Shown here piece by piece: positions 17,675-25,603 of a DNA stretch of 64,000 nucleotides. The notes under the pieces are model-generated. The model was not told the DNA's origin. It saw nothing but the letters and a program-made list of their open reading frames with translations, and did not search any database. The stretch comes from CALAGJ01 sp964293305. Its GTDB lineage: Bacteria > Bacteroidota > Bacteroidia > Chitinophagales > Chitinophagaceae. The DNA lies in the NCBI GenBank assembly GCA_964293305.1, contig CAXYYO010000014.1, forward strand, positions 1 through 64,000. The letters are read 5' to 3'. A program made the position numbers and the translations under genes. Numbering within the stretch: position 1 is the first letter of the stretch; every line of letters begins with the position of its first letter.

Positions 17675-19980
17675 TTATTAAAGCTATATCTAAGACCCAA
17701 AAAGCCTCTAGCACCTTGATTGGGGCCATATACATAAGTGGGATCAAAACTAAGTGCATAAGGATTATTGGCTGTAGCTATAATCTGTCCATTTGTGTCA
17801 AATTCCACCTCTTTATCAAAAGGATCATTTGTTCTGGATATAATAAAAGGATTACCTTTATTTGGTGTCCAGTTTAACAAGTTTTTGATACCACCGTATA
17901 TCTCTAATGAGCTTGAAAACTTTTTTGTAAATTGTATATTCTGTATGCTCCACCATGGTGAGTTCTCCCTTCTTGGATCTAAATCATTCAATAATGGTAA
18001 ACGCATAGGGCTATAAACATTACCCGTATAATCAATGGATAAACCTATATTTCTTATTGTGTATCCAACAGACCACACACCAGTAAACTTTTCGGTAAAC
18101 AACTGTCTGGTGGTTATATTATTTTCTGTAAAGGACACATCCATAAGCGTAGCCCCGGCCAAAATTTTCAAACCACTTATGTAAGCAATATCAACGTTAA
18201 CGGATACACCTTTTGATATAGCATAGCCTTGTAAATTATCATAAATAATTTTACTAGGATCTGTTTCATAATCAGCTATAATCCTGTTTGAAAAATAGGT
18301 ATAAAAAGCGGCAGCATCCAATCCTATAAATGTGTTGTTCTTTGTATATATTTTTTTTGAGAAATTGATATTTCCATTCCAAGATGTTTCTGGATCAAGA
18401 TCTTCAAGAAAAACTACCTGTCTGGAACCCGTTAGAGCTGCATGATCTTCTGTAAAAACATTTGCAACCCTATATCCATTACCCATACTTACCCTTAATA
18501 CATTCTTCTTATTATGTGAACTCCATTTATAATTGATTCTTGGAGTTAAAATGCTACCATGTATTGAATTATAATCATAACGTATTCCTAACAACAACTT
18601 ATTATAATCATTCAGTCTAATCTCATCTTGAGCAAAAAGTCCTGGTAGATTAATTACTGATGGCTTATTGCTGCCATTAAGATTTAATGATGAAGTGGCG
18701 GGTGTATTATCGTCATACCATGTATAGCGATAAGATGCACCAAAAAGCAAATCATTATTTTTTAATTGTTTATCCCATACCAACTGACCAAATGCAATGT
18801 TTTGTAGAGCAAAATATGGTGTATTTCCATAGTAGCTATTTTGATCGTGACTATTGGCGCTAAATTGAAATAGAATTTTTTCCTTTACAGGTAGTTGATA
18901 GGTTCCAAATAACTCCCATCTACTTGTATAAATACTCTCCCCATAAATGCTGTCTCCTCCTCTAAATTTTGTTGACCAATTCACATCTCCCCCAAAACGA
19001 TCTTCATACACAAACCTGCCTGCAACGGAGAATTGGCGGTTTTCCTTTCTGCTAAAATTCCATTTGTTAAAAATAGAAATTCTATTTTGGAGTGTAAGAT
19101 CTGTAAAATTGTCTTTGTTATTATCTACCCTGTTTTGAAAAATATAGTAGTTAAGACCTAATAGTGATTCCGCCTTTTTTCCTGCATTAAATTTCGTGGC
19201 TATATCTGTACTAAGTTCTCCCCAACCCGTACCAAACACATCTGCTGAAAAGAGGGGGGCATTATTCGTCTTTTTTGTAATTACATTAATAAGGCCTCCA
19301 ACAGCTTCACTTCCGTATAATGTTGAAGCGGGGCCTTTTACTACTTCTACTCTTTCAATTAATGATTGAGGAATTCCAGATAATCCATAGACTGTTGAAA
19401 GTCCACTCACTATAGGCATGCCATCTATAAGAATCATAGTATAGGGGCCTTCTAAACCATTAATATGTATATCTCCAGTATTGCATACATTACAATTAAT
19501 TTGTGGCCTTACCCCATTTACATTCTGCATGGCATCAAAGATGGATGGTGTGGGGTTGGATTTAAAAAACCGTGCTGAATAAACTTCCACCGGTACCGGA
19601 CTTTCTGATCTAGATACAGGCTTCATCGTTCCTGATATAACTACATCCTGAAGCGAACTTGCTCTAGTTGTTAAATCAAAATTGATGACCTTGTTTTCAT
19701 TCGCTTTGAGCGTTATCAGTTGTTCAAGTTTTTCATAACCCAGAGCAGTTATCAGTAAGCGATAATTTCCTGCTGGTAAGTCTCTTATTATAAAAACTCC
19801 CAAGGAATCTGCTATGGCATTTTGATCTCCTTTTTCTATTGTTATGTTAGCATAGGGCACTGTCTGATTGCCTGCTTTTACAATTCCTTTCAGCGTAGTT
19901 GTTTGACTATAGAGATCATTATTAAAAAAGGCTACTAAAAGAAAAATTATAATATAACTATAGGTATATTTTCTGTTCAT
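17671..19980 (-). CDS. TonB-dependent outer-membrane receptor, probable metal/siderophore uptake
   Basis: The 769-residue receptor has a signal peptide ending near LYSQ. A carboxypeptidase-regulatory-like beta domain (~28-110) follows, then the plug (~120-240) with IDGMPIVSG and RVEVVKGPASTLYGSEAVGGLINVITK-type signatures, and a 22-strand-type barrel to a terminal aromatic-containing strand (LGLRYSFNK). Two plug cysteines, C163 and C166 (NCNVCNTGD), form an unusual CxxC. The gene is divergent from a DtxR/MntR-family regulator and its promoter overlaps a palindrome, pointing to metal-repressed uptake of iron or manganese, free or complexed. The substrate is inferred from context only. Confidence 0.9.
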   Translation of the reverse strand: MNRKYTYSYIIIFLLVAFFNNDLYSQTTTLKGIVKAGNQTVPYANITIEKGDQNAIADSLGVFIIRDLPAGNYRLLITALGYEKLEQLITLKANENKVINFDLTTRASSLQDVVISGTMKPVSRSESPVPVEVYSARFFKSNPTPSIFDAMQNVNGVRPQINCNVCNTGDIHINGLEGPYTMILIDGMPIVSGLSTVYGLSGIPQSLIERVEVVKGPASTLYGSEAVGGLINVITKKTNNAPLFSADVFGTGWGELSTDIATKFNAGKKAESLLGLNYYIFQNRVDNNKDNFTDLTLQNRISIFNKWNFSRKENRQFSVAGRFVYEDRFGGDVNWSTKFRGGDSIYGESIYTSRWELFGTYQLPVKEKILFQFSANSHDQNSYYGNTPYFALQNIAFGQLVWDKQLKNNDLLFGASYRYTWYDDNTPATSSLNLNGSNKPSVINLPGLFAQDEIRLNDYNKLLLGIRYDYNSIHGSILTPRINYKWSSHNKKNVLRVSMGNGYRVANVFTEDHAALTGSRQVVFLEDLDPETSWNGNINFSKKIYTKNNTFIGLDAAAFYTYFSNRIIADYETDPSKIIYDNLQGYAISKGVSVNVDIAYISGLKILAGATLMDVSFTENNITTRQLFTEKFTGVWSVGYTIRNIGLSIDYTGNVYSPMRLPLLNDLDPRRENSPWWSIQNIQFTKKFSSSLEIYGGIKNLLNWTPNKGNPFIISRTNDPFDKEVEFDTNGQIIATANNPYALSFDPTYVYGPNQGARGFLGLRYSFNK

Positions 19981-19999
19981 AAATTATTTGTTTATGATG

Positions 20000-20029
20000 C
20001 AAAAATATAATGTTAGATGATACTAACAA
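20000..20029 (-). promoter_or_regulatory. Promoter of the TonB receptor with embedded metal-regulator operator candidate
   Basis: On the minus strand a TTG (20029-20027) is followed after exactly 19 bp by TATTTTTG (20007-20000), an exact Bacteroidota -33/-7 pair. Between them lies a perfect palindrome TGTTAGATGATACTAACA (plus-strand 20011-20028). Its TTAG..CTAA half-sites resemble DtxR/IdeR boxes. It sits 20 bp upstream of the receptor start and 62 bp upstream of the regulator start. A repressor bound here would occlude RNA polymerase. Confidence 0.7.
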
Positions 20030-20090
20030 TTAATTTATTAAAATAAACTTATTATAATTGGATATTACTTGAGATCTATATTTTTACCCC

Positions 20091-20744
20091 ATGCATACTT
20101 TAGCAGAGGAGAATTATTTGAAGGCATTATTTTCTCTTACAAATGACAAAGGGGAAGTCAATGTAAATGAACTCTCAAAACGATTAGGCATCAAAATGCC
20201 AACTGTAACCAGTATGATGAAAAAACTGGCGGCAAATAAATTAGTAAATTATGAAAGTTATAAACCCATTCGCCTTACAGAAAATGGCAGAAAAGAAGCA
20301 GCACTCATCATAAGAAAACATAGACTTACTGAAATGTATCTTGTGGAAAAAATGGGATTTAGTTGGGAGCAGGTTCATGATATTGCTGAGCAGATGGAAC
20401 ATATACAATCTCCAGATTTTTTTGCAAAAATGGATGAACTATTGGGTTTTCCTAGGTTGGATCCTCATGGCTCTCCCATTCCTGATAAAAATGGTAAAAT
20501 GATTTGGAAGGGTTACAATAAACTCAGTGAATGTAAAGTAAATGATACAGTTACTGTGGTTGCTGTACTCAATACTACGGATGATTTTTTAAAATTTCTG
20601 AATAGTAAGCATATACATCTTGGCTTAAAAGTAAAAATAAAATCCATTGAAACTTTTGATAAATCCATGGTAGTGAATTATGAAAACCACCTTAACGAAA
20701 TGCTTAGTCATATGGTAAGTGAACGGATTCTGGTAGAAAAATAA
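20091..20744 (+). CDS. DtxR/MntR-family metal-dependent transcriptional regulator
   Basis: This 217-residue protein has the full family architecture. It begins with a winged helix-turn-helix (ENYLKALFSL..VNVNELSKRLGIKMPTVTSMMKKLA, ~5-65). A metal-binding/dimerisation domain follows (~70-140), with the typical MGFSWEQVHDIAEQMEHIQS segment carrying the His/Asp/Glu ligands. The C-terminal FeoA/SH3-like domain spans ~145-217. With Fe2+ or Mn2+ bound, such proteins repress metal-uptake genes. It is divergent from the TonB receptor, and a perfect palindrome lies in the shared 110-bp region, so the receptor operon and possibly its own gene are likely targets. Fe versus Mn specificity cannot be decided by eye. 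Confidence 0.92.
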   Translation: MHTLAEENYLKALFSLTNDKGEVNVNELSKRLGIKMPTVTSMMKKLAANKLVNYESYKPIRLTENGRKEAALIIRKHRLTEMYLVEKMGFSWEQVHDIAEQMEHIQSPDFFAKMDELLGFPRLDPHGSPIPDKNGKMIWKGYNKLSECKVNDTVTVVAVLNTTDDFLKFLNSKHIHLGLKVKIKSIETFDKSMVVNYENHLNEMLSHMVSERILVEK

Positions 20745-20819
20745 TCCATAAAATAGGTCGATTTTCAATATCCATTTCCTAATGAAAATATAGATTATAA
20801 GTAATTAATAAAGGAAAGA

Positions 20820-20827
20820 TACATTTG
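20820..20827 (+). promoter_or_regulatory. -7 promoter element of the porin gene
   Basis: TACATTTG, an exact TAnnTTTG match, lies 17 bp before the ATG at 20844. It suggests the porin has its own promoter rather than reading through from the regulator gene. No matching -33 TTG was found. Confidence 0.4.
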
Positions 20828-20843
20828 TAAGCTTATATCAAGT

Positions 20844-22196
20844 ATGAATTCTAAAAAACTACTGTTACTGATTATTATTCTTTCAGCTGCCACTTATATT
20901 AAGGCTCAATTATCTGTAGATAGTGCTATACAAGCAGCACCGGTAGATACTATTAAAAAGGATTTATCAAATCAGCATTTGCTTTCATTTCATGCAGAAC
21001 TCCGCACCCGTTCTGAGTTTAGAAATGGATATCGTAATCTCCCTTTCGGCGATACCCTTCCCGCCTTTTTTACCATACAACGCACTAGGCTTACCATGGA
21101 TTATAGCAGTAAAAAATTAGATATGGTACTATCTATACAGGAAAGCCGAACCTGGGGCCAGGTGGATCCACGTAATCCAACTATACCCATCAGTTTTTTT
21201 GAAGCCTATGCTGAGCCAAAGATCAATGATAAAATATCTTTTCGTGTAGGCCGTCAGCGAGTGATTTATGATAACCAACGCCTTTTTGCAGAGAATGATT
21301 GGCGGAATGCAGCCAGTGCGCATGACGCTTTTCGCCTTATTTATAAGAATAATAAAAATCTGCAAACAGAATTGTTGACCGCTTATAATCAGCATACAGA
21401 GAATGTATTTACTTCAAATTATCAGCCGGCTGGATTTTCAAATTATAAAACCTTAAACATTCATTACCTCAATTATAAATTTCATCCCAATTGGAATTTA
21501 CTCACCTTAAATGTAGCAGATGGTTTTCAGAAATCCGGAAATGGTGAAAATTACAAAACGACTTTTATGCGTTTTACAAGTGGTGGAAACATTACCTATA
21601 ATAAAAATGAATGGACAGCACTTATAATGGCCTACTATCAATATGGCAAAGATTCTGTTGGCAATAAAACATCTGCATACTTTTTAAATCCAGAATTAAA
21701 TTGGCATAAAAAAGCATGGACTTTAAAACTTGGTGCAGAAGTAATGAGTGGTCAAGATGCCAATAAACCATTTAAAAAGGATAATAATTTTGTACCACTT
21801 TATGGAGTGGCTCACCGTTTCAATGGCAACCTAGATTTCTTTACAACTTTCCCAACAGATTTAAACAATGCAGGATTAATAAATCCCTACCTTTTCTTTT
21901 GGTATCAGAAAAATAAAATCTATTTGCGCATGGAAAGCCATCTTTTTTACTCACAAAATAATTTCTTACTGGATGGTGCCATTATTAAAAAGTTCATGGG
22001 ATTTGAAAATGACTGGCGGTTCAATTATAAATTTACAAAGGATATAGAATTAGAGTTTGGTGTTGGCTGGGCAGCGGTAACAAACAGCATAGTTGCTATA
22101 AAAAAATCTGGTGATGAAAATCGCACTCCTTGGTGGACCTATTTGAGCTTTAAATTTACACCACAGTTGGGTAAGTTTAGTTTCGATGCAAAATAA
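20844..22196 (+). CDS. Alginate-export-family outer-membrane porin
   Basis: The 450-residue product has a signal peptide (LLLLIIILSAATYIKAQ) and a succession of amphipathic strands. The AlgE/alginate_exp family pattern is visible: RTRLTMDYSSKKLDM, FEAYAEPKINDKISFRVGRQ and YDNQRLFAENDWRNAASAHDA. In Pseudomonas this 18-strand barrel exports alginate, but the family in Bacteroidota is broad and mostly acts as porins for small anions or sugars. No other polysaccharide-export gene is nearby, so alginate export is not implied. It follows the DtxR-type regulator by 99 bp on the same strand, and could be part of metal adaptation. Confidence 0.75.
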   Translation: MNSKKLLLLIIILSAATYIKAQLSVDSAIQAAPVDTIKKDLSNQHLLSFHAELRTRSEFRNGYRNLPFGDTLPAFFTIQRTRLTMDYSSKKLDMVLSIQESRTWGQVDPRNPTIPISFFEAYAEPKINDKISFRVGRQRVIYDNQRLFAENDWRNAASAHDAFRLIYKNNKNLQTELLTAYNQHTENVFTSNYQPAGFSNYKTLNIHYLNYKFHPNWNLLTLNVADGFQKSGNGENYKTTFMRFTSGGNITYNKNEWTALIMAYYQYGKDSVGNKTSAYFLNPELNWHKKAWTLKLGAEVMSGQDANKPFKKDNNFVPLYGVAHRFNGNLDFFTTFPTDLNNAGLINPYLFFWYQKNKIYLRMESHLFYSQNNFLLDGAIIKKFMGFENDWRFNYKFTKDIELEFGVGWAAVTNSIVAIKKSGDENRTPWWTYLSFKFTPQLGKFSFDAK

Positions 22197-22316
22197 CAAC
22201 AGCTATTCTAGTTGATAAAATGTCATAAAATTCTGAAAAAAAGACATCAATAAACCATAGACTTTTTAAAATTTAAAATACTAAAGGAGCATTAAATGGA
22301 TAAGGCAATTTTCTAT

Positions 22317-22838
22317 TTATGCAATCAAAGGATAATACTTCTCTTCAAGTACTTTTACATGCCAACGTAGATGACCCGCCATTGTAAAACCAATATCCGC
22401 AACTGAATAATCGCCATTAAAACTCTTACCTCTTTTTAACAGCATCTCAGCAGAAAAACCGTGATACATAGCAAGAAAAGATTGATACACGATGTGTAAT
22501 TCATCAATCAAATCTTCTAAGTTTCTAACAGTAGCATGAGCTGCTTTTGCATACAATTCCTCATCAAATGAAGGTAGCAAGGCAGTTTCATTTCTGGCAA
22601 TGGCCAAGGCCCTGTAGGTAAATATTCTTTGTGTGTCAATAAGATGTTGTAATATATCCTTAATAGTCCATTTGCCAGGAGCATATATATTATCACCCAG
22701 TGATTTCCATTTCTCAATAGGGAAAGCCTTAATCTCTTCCAAACAAAGCTTTAATGCATCAATCAATTCGATATCATCACACCTATTTATGTAACGATCA
22801 AAGTATTGCGGTAGTGGATTCAATTGTGAACGTGTCAT
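22317..22838 (-). CDS. DinB-superfamily protein
   Basis: The 173-residue protein has the DinB/YfiT four-helix-bundle pattern. It includes APGKWTIKDILQHLIDTQRIFTYRAL, where the first metal-ligand histidine occurs, and a late AGHLRWHVKVLEEKYY helix with the H..H pair. Family members are metal-binding and include thiol transferases of the bacillithiol/mycothiol type, but most have no assigned substrate. A short frame of 53 codons ends 2 bp upstream (TAA, AC, ATG). The DinB gene is convergent with the porin. Confidence 0.82.
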   Translation of the reverse strand: MTRSQLNPLPQYFDRYINRCDDIELIDALKLCLEEIKAFPIEKWKSLGDNIYAPGKWTIKDILQHLIDTQRIFTYRALAIARNETALLPSFDEELYAKAAHATVRNLEDLIDELHIVYQSFLAMYHGFSAEMLLKRGKSFNGDYSVADIGFTMAGHLRWHVKVLEEKYYPLIA

Positions 22839-22840
22839 GT

Positions 22841-23086
22841 TTATTTTTTTATATTATTTTGAAATTGTAATTCTAAACCCTCTGCAGCTGCAAGGGCATT
22901 AGCATTCTTTGTATATTTATTTTTTAATATTACAAATATTTCTTGCGCATGGGCTATACCTAGCATAGAAATTTGTTGTGCAACATAAAAAATATCACTC
23001 ATATTATCTTCTTGTATAGCTTTTAAAAAAAGAGATTTTAAACTAGGGTAAATGCTATCCGCTTTGCCAATGGCGGTAAGTATATT
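22841..23086 (-). pseudogene. Short ORF or 3' gene remnant upstream of DinB gene
   Basis: The minus-strand frame from 23086 to the stop at 22841 is open for 81 codons and looks protein-like throughout (for example IGKADSIYPSLKSLFLKAIQ and AHAQEIFVILKNKYTKNANA). The only ATG is internal at 23002, giving 53 residues. Since coding character extends upstream of that ATG to a TAA at 23087 with no alternative start, I favour a 3' remnant of a larger gene, though a small real gene using 23002 is possible. It ends 2 bp before the DinB ATG. Confidence 0.4.
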
Positions 23087-23144
23087 TTAGTATTTTTATA
23101 ATTCTTCAAATGCATGCAAATAGATTAATTCGAACAAACCAATC

Positions 23145-24071
23145 CTATCTATTACTCATAATTCTCATAACTTGTCTTTCACTTTTTAACCCACATATTA
23201 CAGCCAATTGTTGCTTCGATATGTCAGGGTTTTTTTCTAAATGTTGCAATTTTTCTTTTCGAATCAGAGTCATATAATTATTGACAGATATACCTGTTTC
23301 TTTTTTAAATATTCTTGTGAGACTTCTACTACTCATACAAGCAATATCAGCAAGCGTATCTAAATTGCTCTTTTTTTCAATATGGTCAGTTAAATAATCC
23401 TGTACTTTATGTATTGCACTGTGAATATGGTTGCGATATTGCATCAGAATACTATGCTGTGTTTCGCTCCCAGTTCTTCGCATATATACCACCAATTCCC
23501 TTGCTACTTGAAAGGCTAGATGATCATTGCCCAACTGAGCAATGATGAACAATGCCATATCAATGCCCGCTGATACTCCGGCACTGGTATATATTCCACT
23601 ATCAACAGTAAATAAAATATTGTCTGTAACATGTATGGATGGAAAAAGCCTTTTCAACTGCGCTGTCCTTTTCCAATGCGTTGTACATTTACGGCCATCT
23701 AATAATCCTGATTGCGCCAGCAAAAACGCTCCGGTACAAATTGAACAAATATTAATTCCTTGAGCATGTAAATTTTTAATCCATTTAAAAATTTCAGTGG
23801 AATCCTTCAAATCATTGCCGAGCAGAAACTCTACAGAAGCACCAGGTATAAATAGATAGTCTCCTTTTTCTAAAGATATTTTTGAAAAATGCAAAAGCTT
23901 TCCAAATGCAATACCTGATGATGTTTCAACAGGTTTCCCAATTCCGCAATACGAAACATTCAATGATAATCCCATTTCTTTTGCTTCCAGAAAAGCCTGA
24001 TCGGGCCCAGCAATATCCAACAAATGCACCTGTGGCAAAATGAGAAAAACAATATGAGTTGTATTTTGCAC
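23145..24071 (-). CDS. GlxA-type regulator: DJ-1/PfpI domain plus AraC helix-turn-helix
   Basis: The 308-residue protein has an N-terminal class I glutamine-amidotransferase-like (DJ-1/PfpI) domain of ~190 residues. It carries the nucleophile-elbow cysteine (CSICTGAFLLAQSGLL) and the DGRKCTTHW segment typical of GlxA-like transcription factors. A C-terminal AraC/XylS pair of helix-turn-helix motifs follows (LADIACMSSRSLTRIFKKETG). These proteins are thought to sense a small metabolite through the DJ-1-like domain. The start is a GTG at 24071; no in-frame ATG precedes it and the family's first strand (HIVFLILPQVHLLDIAGP) follows directly. Confidence 0.9.
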   Translation of the reverse strand: MQNTTHIVFLILPQVHLLDIAGPDQAFLEAKEMGLSLNVSYCGIGKPVETSSGIAFGKLLHFSKISLEKGDYLFIPGASVEFLLGNDLKDSTEIFKWIKNLHAQGINICSICTGAFLLAQSGLLDGRKCTTHWKRTAQLKRLFPSIHVTDNILFTVDSGIYTSAGVSAGIDMALFIIAQLGNDHLAFQVARELVVYMRRTGSETQHSILMQYRNHIHSAIHKVQDYLTDHIEKKSNLDTLADIACMSSRSLTRIFKKETGISVNNYMTLIRKEKLQHLEKNPDISKQQLAVICGLKSERQVMRIMSNR

Positions 24072-24089
24072 TTCAAAAATTATTTAATG

Positions 24090-24097
24090 CAAAAATA
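24090..24097 (-). promoter_or_regulatory. -7 promoter element of the GlxA-type regulator
   Basis: The minus strand reads TATTTTTG, an exact TAnnTTTG match, 18 bp upstream of the GTG start. The nearest TTG upstream is about 25 bp away, slightly longer than usual. Confidence 0.4.
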
Positions 24098-24251
24098 AGA
24101 TGATCATTTAAAGAAAAAAGGACAATAATTTGACATATTGGGCCAATTCATTTAGTATTTTTTGTGTCTGAATTTTTGGAATCGAATATTTAATACAAAA
24201 AAAAAGAAAAGACTTATCAAAAAACTTATATTTGATTTCAAATATTTGTTT

Positions 24252-25583
24252 ATGAAAAAATTATGTACGATATTTTTTCTGCTAATATCAACACAATTGC
24301 CTGCACAATATCCTTCAATTCAAAAATCATACACATTTGGAGGTAGTTCATTTGATCAAGCTGCATCTGGTCTTGAAGGTGCAAACGGTGATTTTGTTTT
24401 TGTGGGTCAAACTCAAAGCTCAGACTATGATGTAACAAGGCTCATTGGAATTATGGATATATGGCTTGTAAAACTTAACGAAAAAGGAACAATATATAAA
24501 AGCAGGACTTATGGTGGCTATGCAGATGAATGGGCGGTTAAAATTCTGAAATCTGCCGAGGGATATTTTATATTAGGAACGACCTACAGTAATGATATTT
24601 TTGTAAGAGGCAATCATGGGGAATATGATGTGTGGGCTTTACGGATTAATGATAAAGGTGATATTTTAAGGAGTCGTTGTTTGGGTGGCAGCGCAAATGA
24701 ATATGCAAATGATGGCATTGCTACAAGTGATGGAGGCTATTTGATAGCCGCCACTTCATATTCTAGTGATGGTGATGTAAATAATAATCATGGAGATGCT
24801 GATATCTGGGTAGTTAAATTGGATAAATCCGGTGAAATTGAATGGCAAAAATCATTAGGAGGAACAGGAGCAGAACAAAGCGCAAAAATATTAGAGACTG
24901 AATACGGAAATTTTATAATTGCCTCATCAGGTGCTTCAACTGATGGCAGTCTCCGGGAGCATCATGGAGGAAATGATGTATGGGTGGTTGAACTGAGTAA
25001 TACAGGCAATATATTAAGACAGCAATGCTACGGTGGCACAGGTGATGATAATTTGGGATCTATAGCTGCAAAATCGGGGAGCATTTTAGGTATAACTGCA
25101 ACTTCATCCTCAAATGACGGCGATGTAAGTGGCCAGCATGGACTAACTGATGTTTGGTTTTTACAATTAAACCAAAAGGGTAAACTAACTAGTCAGCAAT
25201 GCTTTGGAGGTACAAGTACCGATCAGGCAAGAGATATTAAATCGATGGAAGAGGGTGGATGGCTATTAGCGGCATCCACTTATTCATTGGATGGTAATGT
25301 TACTGAAAATTATGGAGGCTATGATACTTGGCTGTTAGAATTGAATGCCAATGGAAATTTAGTATGGCAACATAATTATGGTGGTAGTAAAGACGATATT
25401 CCAAATGGATTATTCCTAACTAATGAAAATCATTGGAGTGTTTGTGGATACTCCCATTCTCAAACGAATGATGTCCCAAAAAACAATGGCGAAAGCGATT
25501 TTTGGGTTTTTCAGTTGTATAAGGAACAAACGAAAAAACCTTTTACTTTTATAAATCCACAAATAAAAACTTCTGAATATTAG
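24252..25583 (+). CDS. Secreted seven-repeat protein, predicted beta-propeller
   Basis: The start is set at the ATG at 24252 because it opens a proper signal peptide (MKKLCTIFFLLISTQLPAQ); an upstream in-frame codon at 24162 would bury it. The mature protein consists of seven consecutive repeats of ~59 residues. Each begins with a [Y/F/L]GG..[D/N/A][D/E]xx pattern, contains a D-x-D-rich turn and ends with a D[IV]W-x-[LV]-x-L strand followed by x-x-x-G. Seven such units predict a seven-bladed beta-propeller. No T9SS sorting domain, lipobox or catalytic motif is present, so it is probably periplasmic. Function unknown. Confidence 0.8.
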   Translation: MKKLCTIFFLLISTQLPAQYPSIQKSYTFGGSSFDQAASGLEGANGDFVFVGQTQSSDYDVTRLIGIMDIWLVKLNEKGTIYKSRTYGGYADEWAVKILKSAEGYFILGTTYSNDIFVRGNHGEYDVWALRINDKGDILRSRCLGGSANEYANDGIATSDGGYLIAATSYSSDGDVNNNHGDADIWVVKLDKSGEIEWQKSLGGTGAEQSAKILETEYGNFIIASSGASTDGSLREHHGGNDVWVVELSNTGNILRQQCYGGTGDDNLGSIAAKSGSILGITATSSSNDGDVSGQHGLTDVWFLQLNQKGKLTSQQCFGGTSTDQARDIKSMEEGGWLLAASTYSLDGNVTENYGGYDTWLLELNANGNLVWQHNYGGSKDDIPNGLFLTNENHWSVCGYSHSQTNDVPKNNGESDFWVFQLYKEQTKKPFTFINPQIKTSEY

Positions 25584-25603
25584 CTTGCAAAAAAAGCATC
25601 ATT

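Noticed and set aside
20844..22196. Alginate secretion system
   Set aside because: Only the porin-like barrel is present. No polymerase, acetylase, lyase or other export gene is nearby, and the family has many non-alginate members.
24162..24251. Upstream in-frame start for the propeller protein
   Set aside because: It adds a basic 30-residue leader before an excellent signal peptide beginning at 24252.
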